A stretch of DNA of 64,000 nucleotides from Kuschelorhynchus macadamiae (GCA_030620095.1 JAUTXW010001600.1:2996501-3060500); one strand, 5' to 3'. Shown: positions 11,527-22,048, numbered from the stretch's first letter. Made by a program: numbers and translations. Notes: generated by a model not told the origin, from the sequence alone.

Positions 11527-11561
11527 GACGCGCGTTTCGCTGACCAAGTTAGCATCATCAG
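11527..11561 (-). ncRNA. Hammerhead-ribozyme-like core, antisense to PLE 1
   Basis: On the minus strand the conserved hammerhead core can be read: CTGATGA (11561-11555), a short helix II of GCT (11553-11551) with AGC (11541-11539), GAAA (11538-11535), then ACGCGCGT (11535-11528), a self-complementary helix III of the kind that works as a dimer, and GTC (11529-11527) as the cleavage triplet. Hammerhead motifs are established in Penelope-element terminal repeats. Helix I pairing is weak here (one mismatch, then three pairs). Its orientation is opposite to the reverse-transcriptase frame, consistent with an inverted pseudo-LTR. Activity is inferred, not shown. Confidence 0.55.
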
Positions 11562-11582
11562 AAGATGATATAAACTAAATTC

Positions 11583-13418
11583 TCATTCTTCTCAGTCCTT
11601 TGATAATAGAGAAACCGCCCTTTTGAATAAGGGTTTGAATTTTGCAGAGCCTCCAGTAAAAAGAGATTATAGCGAATTTCGAAAGTTCCGTTTAATACGT
11701 GCCAGAGTCAACTAAGGGATTCATTAGAGAGGCTTGCAGAAATGAAATCTCAAAAAACGTTATTAACAACAAGCTAAAATATGTTTCTCATAAAAATACT
11801 GAAGTTATCCAGAGACTAAAGAAAAAAGAGTATTTTGCTTTCAAAGCTGAGAAAGGAAATAAGGTTGTTATACTAGACAAAACAGATTATTTTGAAAGAG
11901 TAGACAATTTGATTCAAGCTGGTCCTAACGATTTAATTGAGAAACACCCGTTATCAAAAATGATAACAGAAGTAAAAAGTACCTTAAAATAGTGTAAAGA
12001 CCTTGTGTCCGATAAACTTAAATTCAAATTAACACATACTAACCCACAGTTACTTAAACTGTATTGCCTTCCCAAAATCCATAAACCTGGGAAGTTCATG
12101 AGACCTATTGTTTCAGCTGTTGGATCACCAACGTACAATATTTCAAAATGGTTAGTAGAAGAATTCAGCAAATTAAATATCTCGTACGATACCTTTGAGG
12201 TTACTAACTCGTTGGAATTCTTAAAATTAAGTTTGTTCACTTAAAAGAAGGTGCAATTTCAATATCTTTTGATGTAAGTTCATTATTTTCTAGTGTGTCT
12301 ATACCACTAGCTTTAGAGTTCCTAAAATAACTACTTGAAATCAATAATTTGAAGAAAGAAATTATTGATGAGTATTTGCTTCTCAAAAAATTATGTATGA
12401 ATCAAATTTTTTTTCAGTTCAACAATAAATATTATAAACAAATTGAGGGAACTGCAATGGGCAATTGCTTATCTCCGTTCCTTGCAAATTTGTTTATGGG
12501 TAGATTAGAAACCCAATTCAAAGAAGCACTCAAGTGTTTCCCAAGGGTGTGGTATAGATACGTAGACAATATATTTGATATTTTTGATACTAAAACAGAA
12601 AATTTTGACACTTTCTTAGAAACATTAAACAATAAATATCCTTCCATTAATTTTACGTACGAAAATGAGAACAATGAACAACTACCTTTTTTCGAAACGT
12701 TAGTTGTTAGAAATAACGATAAATTAGAATTTGATATTTATAGGAAATTTATTAATACCGATAGGTATGTAACATCCGACTCATTTCATTGGCGTCAAAA
12801 CAAAATGGCAGCATTTCATTTCTTAAACGTTTTAACAATGAAATGATTCGGATTAAAAATATAGCTAAACGTAATGAATGTAACGATAATTTTGTAAATA
12901 AATTAGTAAATAGACATAAGCATAAGAAAATATTAAAAGATGCCACTACTCTTCAAATACCTGAGGCTTCCAATAAATTCATAGTAATCCCATATGATCC
13001 CAGATATACGAGAGGTCTAGAAGAAGTATTTGAAAAGGTAGGTTTTAAGGTAGCCTTCAAAACGGAGAACAGTTTGAAAAATCTCCTTGGAAACCCTAAA
13101 GACAAAGTCGACTTGAAGGAGAGGAGTGGCATCTATGAAATTAGCTGTAATGACTGCGATCTAAAATATGAAAACATTCGTTTTAAAGAACACATGGCAC
13201 ATTTAAGATACGGAAGAACAGAAAAGTCAAGCTTTGCCAAACATGCTTTGGAAAACAATCACCAAATAGGAATAAATAATCCTAAGATGATTAAAAATGT
13301 ATCTAATAATAGATTATTGGATGCATTTGAGAGTATAGAAATAGTTAAAGGTGGTAAGAAAGCACTAAATAAAGACAGAGGGCCTATTCCCTATAGTCTC
13401 ATCTTTGTGTCGGATTGA
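11583..13418 (+). pseudogene. PLE 1 reverse transcriptase / GIY-YIG protein, degraded
   Basis: Reading in order: GLNFAEPPVKRDYSEF, KGNKVVILDKTDYFERV, the RT finger motif LYCLPKIHKPG with MRPIVSAV, motif A SISFDVSSLFSSV (after a frameshift near 12238), motif B GTAMGNCLSPFLANLFM, and motif C WYRYVDNIFDIF. The catalytic YVDD is changed to YVDN, which should abolish polymerase activity. After a frameshift near 12800 the frame continues to the endonuclease region SGIYEISCNDCD, but the YIG half of the GIY-YIG motif has been deleted before IRFKEH. Stops are present at ~11990 and ~12328. Target-primed reverse transcription is the known mechanism for the family. Confidence 0.85.
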
Positions 13419-14103
13419 AGTTCTATTGAATCCCAAAATCGAACTGTATAGTAACAATCAAGCGCGAAAACATGCTTTAGAAGCCATTATCAGACCTGCG
13501 GAAATCCATAACGACAAATGATTTAAAAAGAAAAATTAAAAATATAAGAACAACATATAATAGAGGGCTGACAAAAGTATAAATGACGAAGAAGTGTGGA
13601 GCAGGATCGAATAACTTCTACAAACCAGTATAAAATGTGATTTCGATAAGAAGGGGACATCGTGGGACATCTAGTCCACCAACGCGTCCCTTTTTCATTC
13701 AGTGTTTTATTTATTTATTCTCGGATTATTAAATATGTTATTTGCAGCACCGCCTCAAAAATTGCCTTCGACGTCATTTTAATTCATAAACTGTCACCTC
13801 CTGTATACACGTTTTTATTTTCAATGTGGTTTCGACCTGTATCGAGCAACACAAATCGTTCGACTGAGATCGACCAGTGAACACGCGCCTTTACGGTACA
13901 AATATGTTTATTTTATTTATTTATTGATTGTTCCCATATAAATTTACAAAGTAAACATTTGACAGTGTCAGTTATAAAAGGTACAATAAAAAAAACAGTA
14001 TATTTTAATTTTAATTGTGTCACGTCCAGAATTTTTTATATTTGTAGGGAAAAAAGTCACGAGCTCAATATTGCTTTTTATTGCTGATAGTGTTAAATTT
14101 TTG

Positions 14104-14188
14104 CCAACGTTTCGATAGTTTGATTTCTATCTCATATATTCAGGGCTATACAAATTGTACAACACTATATTCAGGGCTATACAAATTG
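14104..14188 (-). ncRNA. Degenerate hammerhead-like segment with a 31-bp repeated arm
   Basis: On the minus strand GAAAC (14113-14109) follows a 5-bp stem CTATC/GATAG (14118-14114 with 14131-14127), and AGCC before CTGA can pair with GGC after GTT, as helix I of a hammerhead would. The CTGANGA core is disrupted (CTGA then ATATATGA). The upstream arm TATTCAGGGCTATACAAATTG is present twice in tandem, at 14137 and 14168 on the plus strand. It lies just beyond PLE 1 and may be a terminal repeat of another Penelope-type copy. Tentative. Confidence 0.35.
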
Positions 14189-14423
14189 GGCAAACAATGA
14201 CAAAATGTACGAGCTGCAATGTACTGATTTAAAAATTCTATTAAAAAAAGTTTCGATTCGCTTGAATATAAAAATGCTTAAAATTAAAATCAATCAACTT
14301 GACGTAAAGGTCTTAGGCATATAAAAGAACACTGATTACATATATAATATTTGCAGAAAAAATGTCTCCCTTCCTCCGAATTACTCCTTATTTTCAAGTC
14401 TCATTTTAGACATGCTTTTTAGA

Positions 14424-14685
14424 CATTATTTGTAGAAGACTATACCACTACATAATTACAATTAATGCCGGAATAATAGGCTGGACTTTGTTATTTTTAA
14501 TTGGCGGTGGATGTGTAATGGGAACTGGGATCATATTTATATTTTTTGGACTAGACGATGGGCAATCCTGGAATCTAAAATCACAAGATCGGTACAAGCT
14601 GTTTCATTACAAGAAGCCAGAAGGTCATCACACGGCTGAACAGTCCAGTGGACCACCGGTAAATGGAATTCGTAGGTATAGATAA
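14424..14685 (+). pseudogene. Terminal exon of an SLC17-type transporter, frameshifted
   Basis: Carries VEDYTTT, then after a small frameshift INAGIIGWTLLFLIGGGCVM, GTGIIFIFFGLDDGQSWN and a hydrophilic tail ending at a TAG (GIRRYR). This matches the last membrane helix of SLC17 transporters, which typically reads W-F-hydrophobic-FGSGE-QPW. It fits C-terminal to the exon at 9539-9838 on the same strand. The shift between VEDYTTT and INAG, and the phase mismatch with the upstream donor, suggest decay or a missing small exon. A possible donor AG|GTATAG near the end would allow an alternative continuation. Confidence 0.55.
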
Positions 14686-15198
14686 TCCATGGGCTTATTA
14701 TTTTCATTCTCAAAAGAACTTGTCTAATTTGCATTGTCTTGATAATTTTTTCAGAACCGGAACGCCAAACTTGTATTACAGTTGTGCTATACTAAAAATT
14801 GCATCGAAAAAGCAAAACAGCGTCATCTGTAGTTTTTTTGCCGTAATGTCTCGTAAATGTCAATAATGATTTTAACACAGGATGGTAGCTGTCACATGGT
14901 ACAAGGTGTCTTGAAAACATTAGGCATATTATTATATTGACCTGAAGCTAAAATTTCAAGTGACCCAATTTTATCTTTACAAGTATATGTTCTACATTTG
15001 AGTCTTGTACTTGTAAAATACATGATTACAACACTGACTTAACGGCAACTAAATGCCACCATCTCGAATTTTTCCACTTGAAATGCTATCCCGGTCTCGG
15101 CGATAAACAACGTGCATATCCCAAAAAGCTTTTGTATTCTTTATTTCTAGCGTAAGATATGTCATATACTGAAGTTGAAGTTGACGAAAAGTAAAAAT

Positions 15199-15560
15199 AT
15201 ACAGGGTGTCCCATAACTTATCTCCCATAGAGCAACAAGTGATACGAGAGATCAAAATAAGAAAATTTGTTGCGAGATATTCGTCTTTGAATATTCCATT
15301 ACACATCTTATCATTGACTGAGAAACATGCATTTCACAAAGTGTGCCATGAATGAACACAATACGTGACGATGATATCTGTTATTGCTTTTCATCTCTTC
15401 TGTCAATGTTGGGTTAATTTCAAGTTGGTATAAATAATTATAAACAATGCCTTAAGGCTTAATCAGTTTTCTAACCGTGATTTAAGAGATATGCTCTGCG
15501 TTTATGCACAAGAAAATTTTAGTAGTCGTGCTGCAGTTAAAAAGCATGTAGATCTGCGCA
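15199..15560 (+). mobile_element. Truncated mariner-like (DD41D-type) remnant
   Basis: Starts at TACAGGGTGTCCCATAAC (15198), the end motif shared with the DD41D elements. About 250 bp further in, a frame reads FSNRDLRDMLCVYAQENFSS followed by RAAVKKHVDL, the N-terminal helix-turn-helix of these transposases (DUF4817 type). Nothing downstream resembles the catalytic domain. It appears to be a 5'-end fragment only. Confidence 0.5.
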
Positions 15561-15631
15561 TTTGTGATGTTCTTTCTTTTTTTATACTGTGTGTACTACG
15601 GGTATACTACTATCTGAAATATCACTTTTAG

Positions 15632-15976
15632 GCGAAGATCGAAAATAGTCCCAATAATAAAACTGTGGAAGCTGACAAAAGAAGCGAGGCAGACACTAAA
15701 GAGGTGTCTTTTGTTAATGCAGAAAAAGAATCAGCTAAAGTCAGAAAAGATGAAATTATCAAGACAGAAGAGGACAATTTAAAACAAAGTGCTGATCCTC
15801 CGGGTTATCCAGGAGCGTCTACACAAACTAATACTGGAGAACAAAATATTGATGCTTCAGAACAGACCGACAGTGTACTACAACGTATTCGAACATGGCT
15901 GAATGATAAAATTATCGGTCCATTGAAGGCCTGTATCAGAAGAATCCACAATGATGAGAATGTTGAACTCAACTAG
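15632..15976 (+). CDS. Terminal exon of an unidentified host gene
   Basis: A splice acceptor (TATCACTTTTAG, AG at 15630-15631) opens in phase 0 into a 114-codon frame ending in TAG at 15974-15976. The protein is hydrophilic and charged: KIENSPNNKTVEADKRSEAD, a lysine/glutamate-rich stretch, a proline-glycine segment (DPPGYPGASTQTNTGE), then an amphipathic C-terminus (QRIRTWLNDKIIGPL, ACIRRIHNDENVELN). No domain or family is recognised. Composition and the clean acceptor argue for a real coding exon rather than a chance frame, but no upstream exon was found. It could be the tail of the SLC17-like gene or an unrelated gene. Confidence 0.45.
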   Translation, partial: AKIENSPNNKTVEADKRSEADTKEVSFVNAEKESAKVRKDEIIKTEEDNLKQSADPPGYPGASTQTNTGEQNIDASEQTDSVLQRIRTWLNDKIIGPLKACIRRIHNDENVELN

Positions 15977-17104
15977 ATTGTGACCATTCTCTTCTAGATG
16001 AATTAAAAAACCTTCAATATAAAAAAATTTAAAAAAGAAGAAACTCATGGGTTTGATTTCATAGTCAGAAAAAAAAAAAACAGTGAGGAATTTAAAAAAT
16101 GTCTGTAGTTTTCGAGACATTTAACTTTTTCTGATTTTCGATCAATGTTTTAAAGGGGTTGTTGCCCATATTCAAAAAGTCCAAAAATTTTTTAATATGG
16201 AATTATAATTAAAGTACTTAATTAGTATAATTTTTCTTTCACGAATTTGAATTTAATAGCTGGATACGACATAGATCGAAAGCAAAAGGTTGCTTAATCT
16301 ATATCTTTCTGCGAGTGTGATAATCCGCTAATTCGATACATTCGGTTCAGATCTTACAGTAAAAAAGATAGGTTTTGCATAATTTTGCTCCAAATACCAA
16401 AGAAAACTTCAAATAAAGTCTAAAGTAAGGTAACGAAAAATAACACTAAAACAATGTGTTACAAATAATATATATAATTGTATCTAAAATTTATAGTAAA
16501 TACTTATTTATAAATTCAAATACATAAATATTCGTTTTCCATATAAATATAAAATTTAACAAATAAAGTTGTAAGCTGCCTATGTAAAATTCTTAATCCA
16601 TAAAAGCAAGTGTTTCACTGTCAAACGAAAATAACCGTTTTAATCCACCATCAGGCCTATTTGATCTTTACGCTACCACCGTTTATTAATTGCATTCGAA
16701 TTATAATACGTTTAAGGTTTTTGACGACTATTTGAATTTGTGATTGAGTAAGTGTGTCTTTTTTTAAGTCATGTAAGGTTCCGACTCTCTTTACTATTAC
16801 AATAACCTTAACCTACAGGTTTTTTGGTTATAAAGGCATAGCCCATTAACTTTCATATGTCTGTAGATATCAAAAAAAAATTCTCAACGCAAAAATTTTT
16901 TCGAATTATTAGAATTTTTATCTAATGTTTTATGCTAATATACATGGTGTTTAGCTTTTCTGATATCAGTGAACTTTGGTTTCTTAAATGTAATACTGTA
17001 TATTATAAGTCCATGGAATGAGTTACTTCTTGACGATCACAAATAAATCGGTATGATACATTTACCAATGAAGAAAGTCGAGAAAATTTAACGAAAACCC
17101 TGCT
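15977..17104. other. AT-rich stretch without recognised features
   Basis: Non-coding, with poly-A and poly-T runs and no transposase, tRNA or tandem repeat that I can recognise. Confidence 0.5.
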
Positions 17105-17335
17105 GTACATGGTATTTTGGTCTACTTTTCGGTACCACATATCCAGTACCAAATGTGGTGCAGAAACATTTTCAAGCTGGTCTTTTAGAAACACGTCTCA
17201 TACAAAAATACAGTCAAATTAATGGCCCTATCTGTAATATTTTTCGAAATACGCTTTCCGAAAATTCGAAAAACGCAGTTTTCTGAAAAACATACGACAT
17301 CGCCATGTAAAAACCGTAGTAACAAACAATCACGT
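17105..17335 (+). repeat. Interspersed repeat, copy 1 (partner at 20128-20365)
   Basis: Shares a colinear series of blocks with 20128-20365: TGGTCTACTTTTCGGTACCA, then GTACCAA-ATGTGGT-CAGA, GCCCTATCTGTAAT, CGAAAAACGCAGTTTTCTGAA and GTAGTAACAAAC. Identity is patchy, so both are old. No coding capacity or terminal inverted repeat is seen. The partner lies directly upstream of a Penelope tail. Confidence 0.6.
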
Positions 17336-17449
17336 TTTATGTATAGAATTTGTAACGTTTGCTAAACATTCTTTACATAAAACACAGCTACATATCTTGT
17401 AAATTCAAAAATATGGGTATGTAATTAAAAAATATACGTTCATAAAATA

Positions 17450-18540
17450 TGTAAAAATCTGATTTAAAGAAATGTAACAGCTCAAAAGTTACAGAAACTA
17501 GATTTTTTTGCAGCCGCCAAAATATTGTTCTGATATAAATTTAAACTATGAAAAATCACATCTAAAAATTTTAAAAAGTCAGGACGAAAATTTTTTGTGA
17601 GACTAAAAGTTACAAGGATTAATAAAAAATGTATTTAAAAATTTGAGCAGTTGAAAAGGTAAAAGAAAAAAACAGGCTTTTTGACAGGTCTCAAAATATT
17701 TTTTTTAATTAAACCTTTAAAAGCTACATGGAACTGTAAAAACCGTATTTAAAAATGTTAAGCAGTTCAAAAGACAAGGAAGACAAAAACATCTTTTGAC
17801 AGCTGTCAAAATATTTTATTTTAATAACTGCACCTCAGAAAGCTACTTGGAACTAAGAAAAACGTTTTTAATTATTTTAAGTAAATTTGAAGTTTTGGAA
17901 AAAAAACGTTTTTTTACAACTCAGCTTGTTTTTTTTTAATAAATAACGACTTTAAGAGTTACATGGAACTGTAAAAACCCTATTTAAATATTTCAGATTA
18001 GAAGTTTAGAAGTTACGGGAAAAACTTTTATTTTGACAGCTGTCAAAATATTATTTTCAAAACAATTGCGCCTTTAAACTTTACATGGAATCGTATAATC
18101 CACATAAAAAGTTTAAGATTTACGAAAAAACAACAATTTTTTTCGACAAATGTCGATTTTTTTTTATTAAATTACATTATAAAAAGTTAGAGGAAACTGT
18201 GAAAACCGTTTTTAAAAAGTTTAAAGGTCCCGGACAATTATTTGTCAAAACTGTCAAAATATTTTAAAAAATTACACCACTAAAAAATACATCGATCTGT
18301 GAAAACGATATTTAAAAATTTTAAGTAGTTCAAAAGCCACAAGGAGAATATCCATTTTTTAAAGCTCTCGAAATTTTAAAAACAAAACAAACGCCACTAA
18401 TGGTTACTTAAATATGGTAAACTAGGTAAACCAATTTTTTAATAGCTATTAAAATATTTTTTGTAATAAATTAAACCAGTAAAAGTTACAAGAAATATGC
18501 TATCTATTATCGAAAACTCCCATTAAATCCTTTAAAAGTT
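17450..18540 (+). repeat. Highly diverged tandem array, ~100-125 bp units
   Basis: About nine successive units share the order: AAAGYTACATGGAACTGTAAAA, CCGTATTTAAAAAT, TAAGCAGTTCAAAAG, TTTTGACAGCTGTCAAAATA and a poly-T / AATTA spacer. Unit starts fall near 17605, 17730, 17840, 17955, 18073, 18180 and 18285. Many positions differ between units, so the array is ancient. The palindromic core TGACAGCTGTCA recurs near 17795 and 18035. There is no long frame and no known satellite name. Confidence 0.65.
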
Positions 18541-18984
18541 TAGGTAAAGAAAAATAAATGAAAAAATTCATTGCTGCAAAAACTAAATTTTCTAAATTTA
18601 TTATATAAATCTTCTCAATTCATATTGCCTACCGAAATAATTCACTGGGAGAAAAATTACAGCTTTTAAACTAGAATTTCTAAAGAAAGAAAATGTCCTG
18701 TTGCCCCTATATAACAAGATATGTTATACTTCTGTACTGAAAACTTGTGAGGGGGACGAAAATTCAATCAATCGATCAAACCCTACCTATTACCTACAAA
18801 TTATAATGTTTGAATCTTAAAAAGATACCTGTAAAGAAAAGAAAATTGAAAAAATCGCAGCTGTGAAAGCAAAAGGCTTTAATTATTGTCTTGTACTGAA
18901 AAGTTTCACAATTTCTAGAACTTTCTCTACTCACTGACCCTGTATAAAATAATATAAACTTTACTACTTTCCCGAACAATATAA

Positions 18985-18999
18985 TACTATATAATAATA

Positions 19000-19031
<32 letters not shown>

Positions 19032-19032
19032 T
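18985..19032. repeat. (TAA/ATA)n microsatellite
   Basis: Simple run of ATA/ATT triplets. The minus-strand reading frame across it has an isoleucine run that is an artefact of the repeat. Confidence 0.9.
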
Positions 19033-19091
19033 AATTCATTACGTTTCCTATTCTCAACATATACAAGCATAAAAAATTAGAAACTCTATCC

Positions 19092-19236
19092 CCGGGTTGC
19101 ACAAAACTTTATTGCTGTTTAGAGTATTTAATCAAACTTTCGGATTTGACAAGCTGCTAACAGAAATCTAAGAACCCGGTGTCAAATTTGACATTCCAAA
19201 CATTCTAAACTTTAATTGAGCTTTCTGCAACCGGCC
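19092..19236 (-). mobile_element. Small MITE (CCGGTTGCA ends), copy 1
   Basis: 145 bp bounded by CCGGGTTGCACAAA on the left and TGCAACCGGCC on the right. Its complement matches 30218-30355 along most of its length, including TTTAGAATGTTT, ATGTCAAATTTGACA, TAGATTTCTGT and CTTGTCRAATCCGAAA. Non-coding and non-autonomous; the mobilising family is unknown. Confidence 0.75.
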
Positions 19237-20127
19237 GAATGCCCGTATACTAAAAAACCTCACAAAATATATAAGCATACCGGACTATGTCATAAAAAAT
19301 GCATCTATCCCGTATCCAATTAGATGCAAATATTATGCTGCTCTAACTGATTTTAAATCGATAATCGAATAGCACGTTTATAAAACGAATATACTTACGA
19401 ATTTACTTTCTTAAAGAAACTTTATAAAATTGGGGAAAGTATTGTCCTTTAGATTTTAGCTACCTACTTAAAAACATTCAAATTTTTGCTGCCAATTTTA
19501 AAAATACCTAAGAAATCCTTTTGGAGTCTCTAAATTTAAATAATTTTTAACTTAAATAATTATTCAAATACACTTATCGCAGTGACGAAAGTCAAGGATG
19601 AATGGATTTTCGATCATCTCAGAGAAACCTAGAAATTGTGCTCGGGCACTTTTTCTGTAAATCGAATTTTCACCTATTTCCCTAGTAGCTAAAAGAAAAT
19701 ATTATAGCCTATATATATCCTCCTGGCAGGAAATAATTCCTATTACTGTTTACAGTGAGCCCCAAAAAAAAGAGTTTCAACTTTAAAGTCCAAATTTAAC
19801 CTTACTGTAAGCAAACAAAAATCGCAGTAATTTAACCTTTTAGGCTAAATTTTAAAAATTTGGTCATAATCCATCTAGGAGTATCTAGTTTCGTAAAAAA
19901 AATATCCCATGGTGTTTTTATTCTCCTCTATATTTCCAATGAAAAATGTATCTTGCAAAATTTCGCTAGGACGCACCCAGCACACTTTTTTATAAAATCA
20001 CCAAACGGATTCAAAGCTGAACCAAAAACATTAGGGTTCTGTAGGACTCGAAGAGCCATCGTTCCAGAAAGATTCGACAAAAAAAATCAAAAATAGCTAC
20101 CTGAACCGCGCTACAACGAAGCTGACT
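19237..20127. other. AT-rich stretch without recognised features
   Basis: No coding frame, repeat or transposon end that I can support. Confidence 0.5.
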
Positions 20128-20365
20128 TTTTTGGTCGACTTTACGGTACCACATCTCCGGTACCAATGTGGTACAGACAAATCTGCAAACAAATCGTGTA
20201 GATCTATGTCTCCTCTAAAACCACATGTCAAATTTATCGCTCTATCTCTAATAGTTTCCAAAATATACCTAGCAAAAGGTCGAAAAACACGGTTTTCTGA
20301 AAAGACACAACCCACACCAGGTTTTCGTCCTGGAGTGTGAGAGCCATAGTAACAAACGGCTTCGT
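20128..20365 (+). repeat. Interspersed repeat, copy 2 (partner at 17105-17335)
   Basis: Contains the same block order as copy 1 (CGGTACCACATCTCCGGTACC, ATGTGGTACAGA, CGAAAAACACGGTTTTCTGAA, GTAGTAACAAAC) plus a small hairpin CCACACCAGG/CCTGGAGTGTG. It abuts the Penelope tail at 20378. Confidence 0.6.
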
Positions 20366-20377
20366 GGTCGTTTGTTA

Positions 20378-20720
20378 ACAAGTTGTACAATCTGCTGTAT
20401 CTGAACACCAACATTCTACTGGGCATGTCATAAATGTAAAAGAAACCAAAGTTCTTGCATCGGTTTCGGGACTCTATAAACGCAAAATTAGAGAATCTAT
20501 TGACATTTATAAGCATCTTAACAATTTTAATAGAGATACGGGCTTCAGTCTACATCTTAACGTGGAAACCGATCGTTACACCGGGTCACGGTTCGGTGAT
20601 TCAGTCTTTTGATCTGATGAAGTAAAGATCTCTGAAGATGCCTCGTTCAATAAAAGGCGAAACGTCGGAAAGTAAGTCTATTTTGACACTGCCTAATCCC
20701 AAGAATCATGATTTCTTCAT
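20378..20720 (+). mobile_element. Penelope-like remnant 3: endonuclease tail plus terminal repeat
   Basis: A frame reads VQSAVSEHQHSTGHVINVKE, then KVLASVSGLYKRKIRESI and IYKHLNNFNRDTGFSLH, the C-terminal end of a PLE GIY-YIG protein. The final NRDTG codons merge into TTTAATAGAGATACGGGC, which also starts the related terminal segments at 34905 and (minus strand) 53835. Downstream lies the pseudo-LTR with a hammerhead-like core (20629-20669). The upstream part of the element is missing, as in the 5'-truncated copies usual for this class. Confidence 0.75.
20629..20669 (+). ncRNA. Hammerhead-ribozyme-like motif in PLE 3 terminal repeat
   Basis: CTGAAGA (20632-20638) fits the CUGANGA core. GCCT (20640-20643) pairs with AGGC (20655-20658) as helix II. 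GAAA (20659-20662) is followed by CGT-C with the cleavage triplet GTC at 20664-20666. TCT (20629-20631) can pair with GGA (20667-20669) as helix I. All core residues are present. The arrangement matches the minimal hammerheads described in Penelope elements; cleavage is inferred. Confidence 0.6.
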
Positions 20721-21414
20721 TGAGAGAAATAATAATTCACTGAAGAAATAAAAATATACACATTTACAGTTTTACGTAATTTTTTTAACCTTATCATATA
20801 ATATGCAAAATGTATAAGCTTATTTAAATATATGAAATATATCGAGTCTGAAATTTAATATATTAGGAAATTGCTGAAAGCTTACCTCATTTTCTAAAGT
20901 AACAGAAAAGAGATGTGGCAGTTTTCCAATCAACGATACATTGCACCAATCCGTGCAAGTGCTGGTATAAATAATTTATAACTTGCCCTTTGTATTGTAT
21001 GAGTGCAGTTCTAGTTCTTTCTCTTTTTGTCTCTGAGAACGAGGGTGACTTACATGCCACATTCATCTCCATTTACATTACTAAAACCTTAAAACTCGGC
21101 TGTGGTGGCAATTTTAAATATGTTTTATATATAAAAGCAAAGAAAAATATGTTTGAAACTAATGTTAATAATAATATTGTAGGCTATTAATCGTGGACCT
21201 ATTTTATACTTTAATATAAATGTTATTTTTTAAGTACATCTCTCGATTCTTAAAAAGAGTGGTGATTTTTCTAATCTAACTTGGACTTTAGGTACAGGGT
21301 TTTCCTATGTACTTTGACATCCTTTTAAAGTCATTCTTTTCAAGAAAACGGTTTATATAAAAGATTTTAGATTCTTTATGAATATTTTAGATATGACATT
21401 TAGAATATCCAAAA

Positions 21415-21418
<4 letters not shown>

Positions 21419-21475
<57 letters not shown>
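21419..21475. repeat. (TA)n microsatellite
   Basis: Uninterrupted TA run of about 57 bp. A second run lies at ~21999-22045. The sequence between the two shows no feature. Confidence 0.95.
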
Positions 21476-21477
<2 letters not shown>

Positions 21478-21992
21478 CAGACCTTTTACGCTTATATCCC
21501 GGTAAGATAGGCAAAAGGTCATCCTTCTGTGTTGTGCTTTTAGACTATTAAGCAGCATACTATCTCTATTTCTTTCTTTATGTTAAAACAATATATCTAT
21601 CTCTTTCACTAATGATCCCTCGACTTTCATGTTCAAAAATTCTCGAAACACGTGCACTAAACAAAATAAAGTTCCATCACTGATTTCGTTTTAAAAGTTT
21701 TTAATTTTAATTTTTAGGATAAAATATGTGTTTTTAAAAAAAATTTAGCCAACAGAATGAAGGTTTGATGCAACTAAATGTGTGTCTCTTTCATGGAATG
21801 TTATTATTTTAAAGCAAACAGGCACATTGGTGAGTCGAAACTTAATAGAATTAACTAGTTTGTTTCTAATTTGTTTCTTTTAAAATTATATTATATATTA
21901 TTAAATAATAGAAAATAAGGGATAAAATTAATCTTGAATTGAAAGCTTGACTAAACAATAAAGGATTCCACTCCTTAATTTGGCCTTTTATG

Positions 21993-21998
<6 letters not shown>

Positions 21999-22045
<47 letters not shown>
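21999..22045. repeat. (TA)n microsatellite
   Basis: Second uninterrupted TA run. The following ~750 bp up to 22800 is AT-rich with nothing recognised. Confidence 0.95.

Positions 22046-22048
<3 letters not shown>

Larger units (their letters stand above)
11266..13890 (+). mobile_element. Penelope-like element 1 (PLE 1)
   Basis: Retroelement with reverse transcriptase and a GIY-YIG endonuclease region in one frame. It is flanked by related inverted segments: GCGTGTTCATGGG...TCGAACGAT at ~11271-11311 and its complement at ~13850-13885, resembling the inverted pseudo-LTRs known for Penelope elements. The 5' flank holds an antisense hammerhead-like core (11527-11561). The 3' flank (13419-13890) is AT-rich with no gene. 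The element lies in the presumed SLC17 intron. Confidence 0.8.

Noticed and set aside
17450..18540. CRISPR-like or gene-cluster interpretation of the repeated units
   Set aside because: Units are whole diverged tandem copies without constant repeats and unique spacers, and the DNA is from an animal.
18794..19102. Frame with an isoleucine run and hydrophobic stretch
   Set aside because: Produced by a triplet microsatellite, not a membrane protein.
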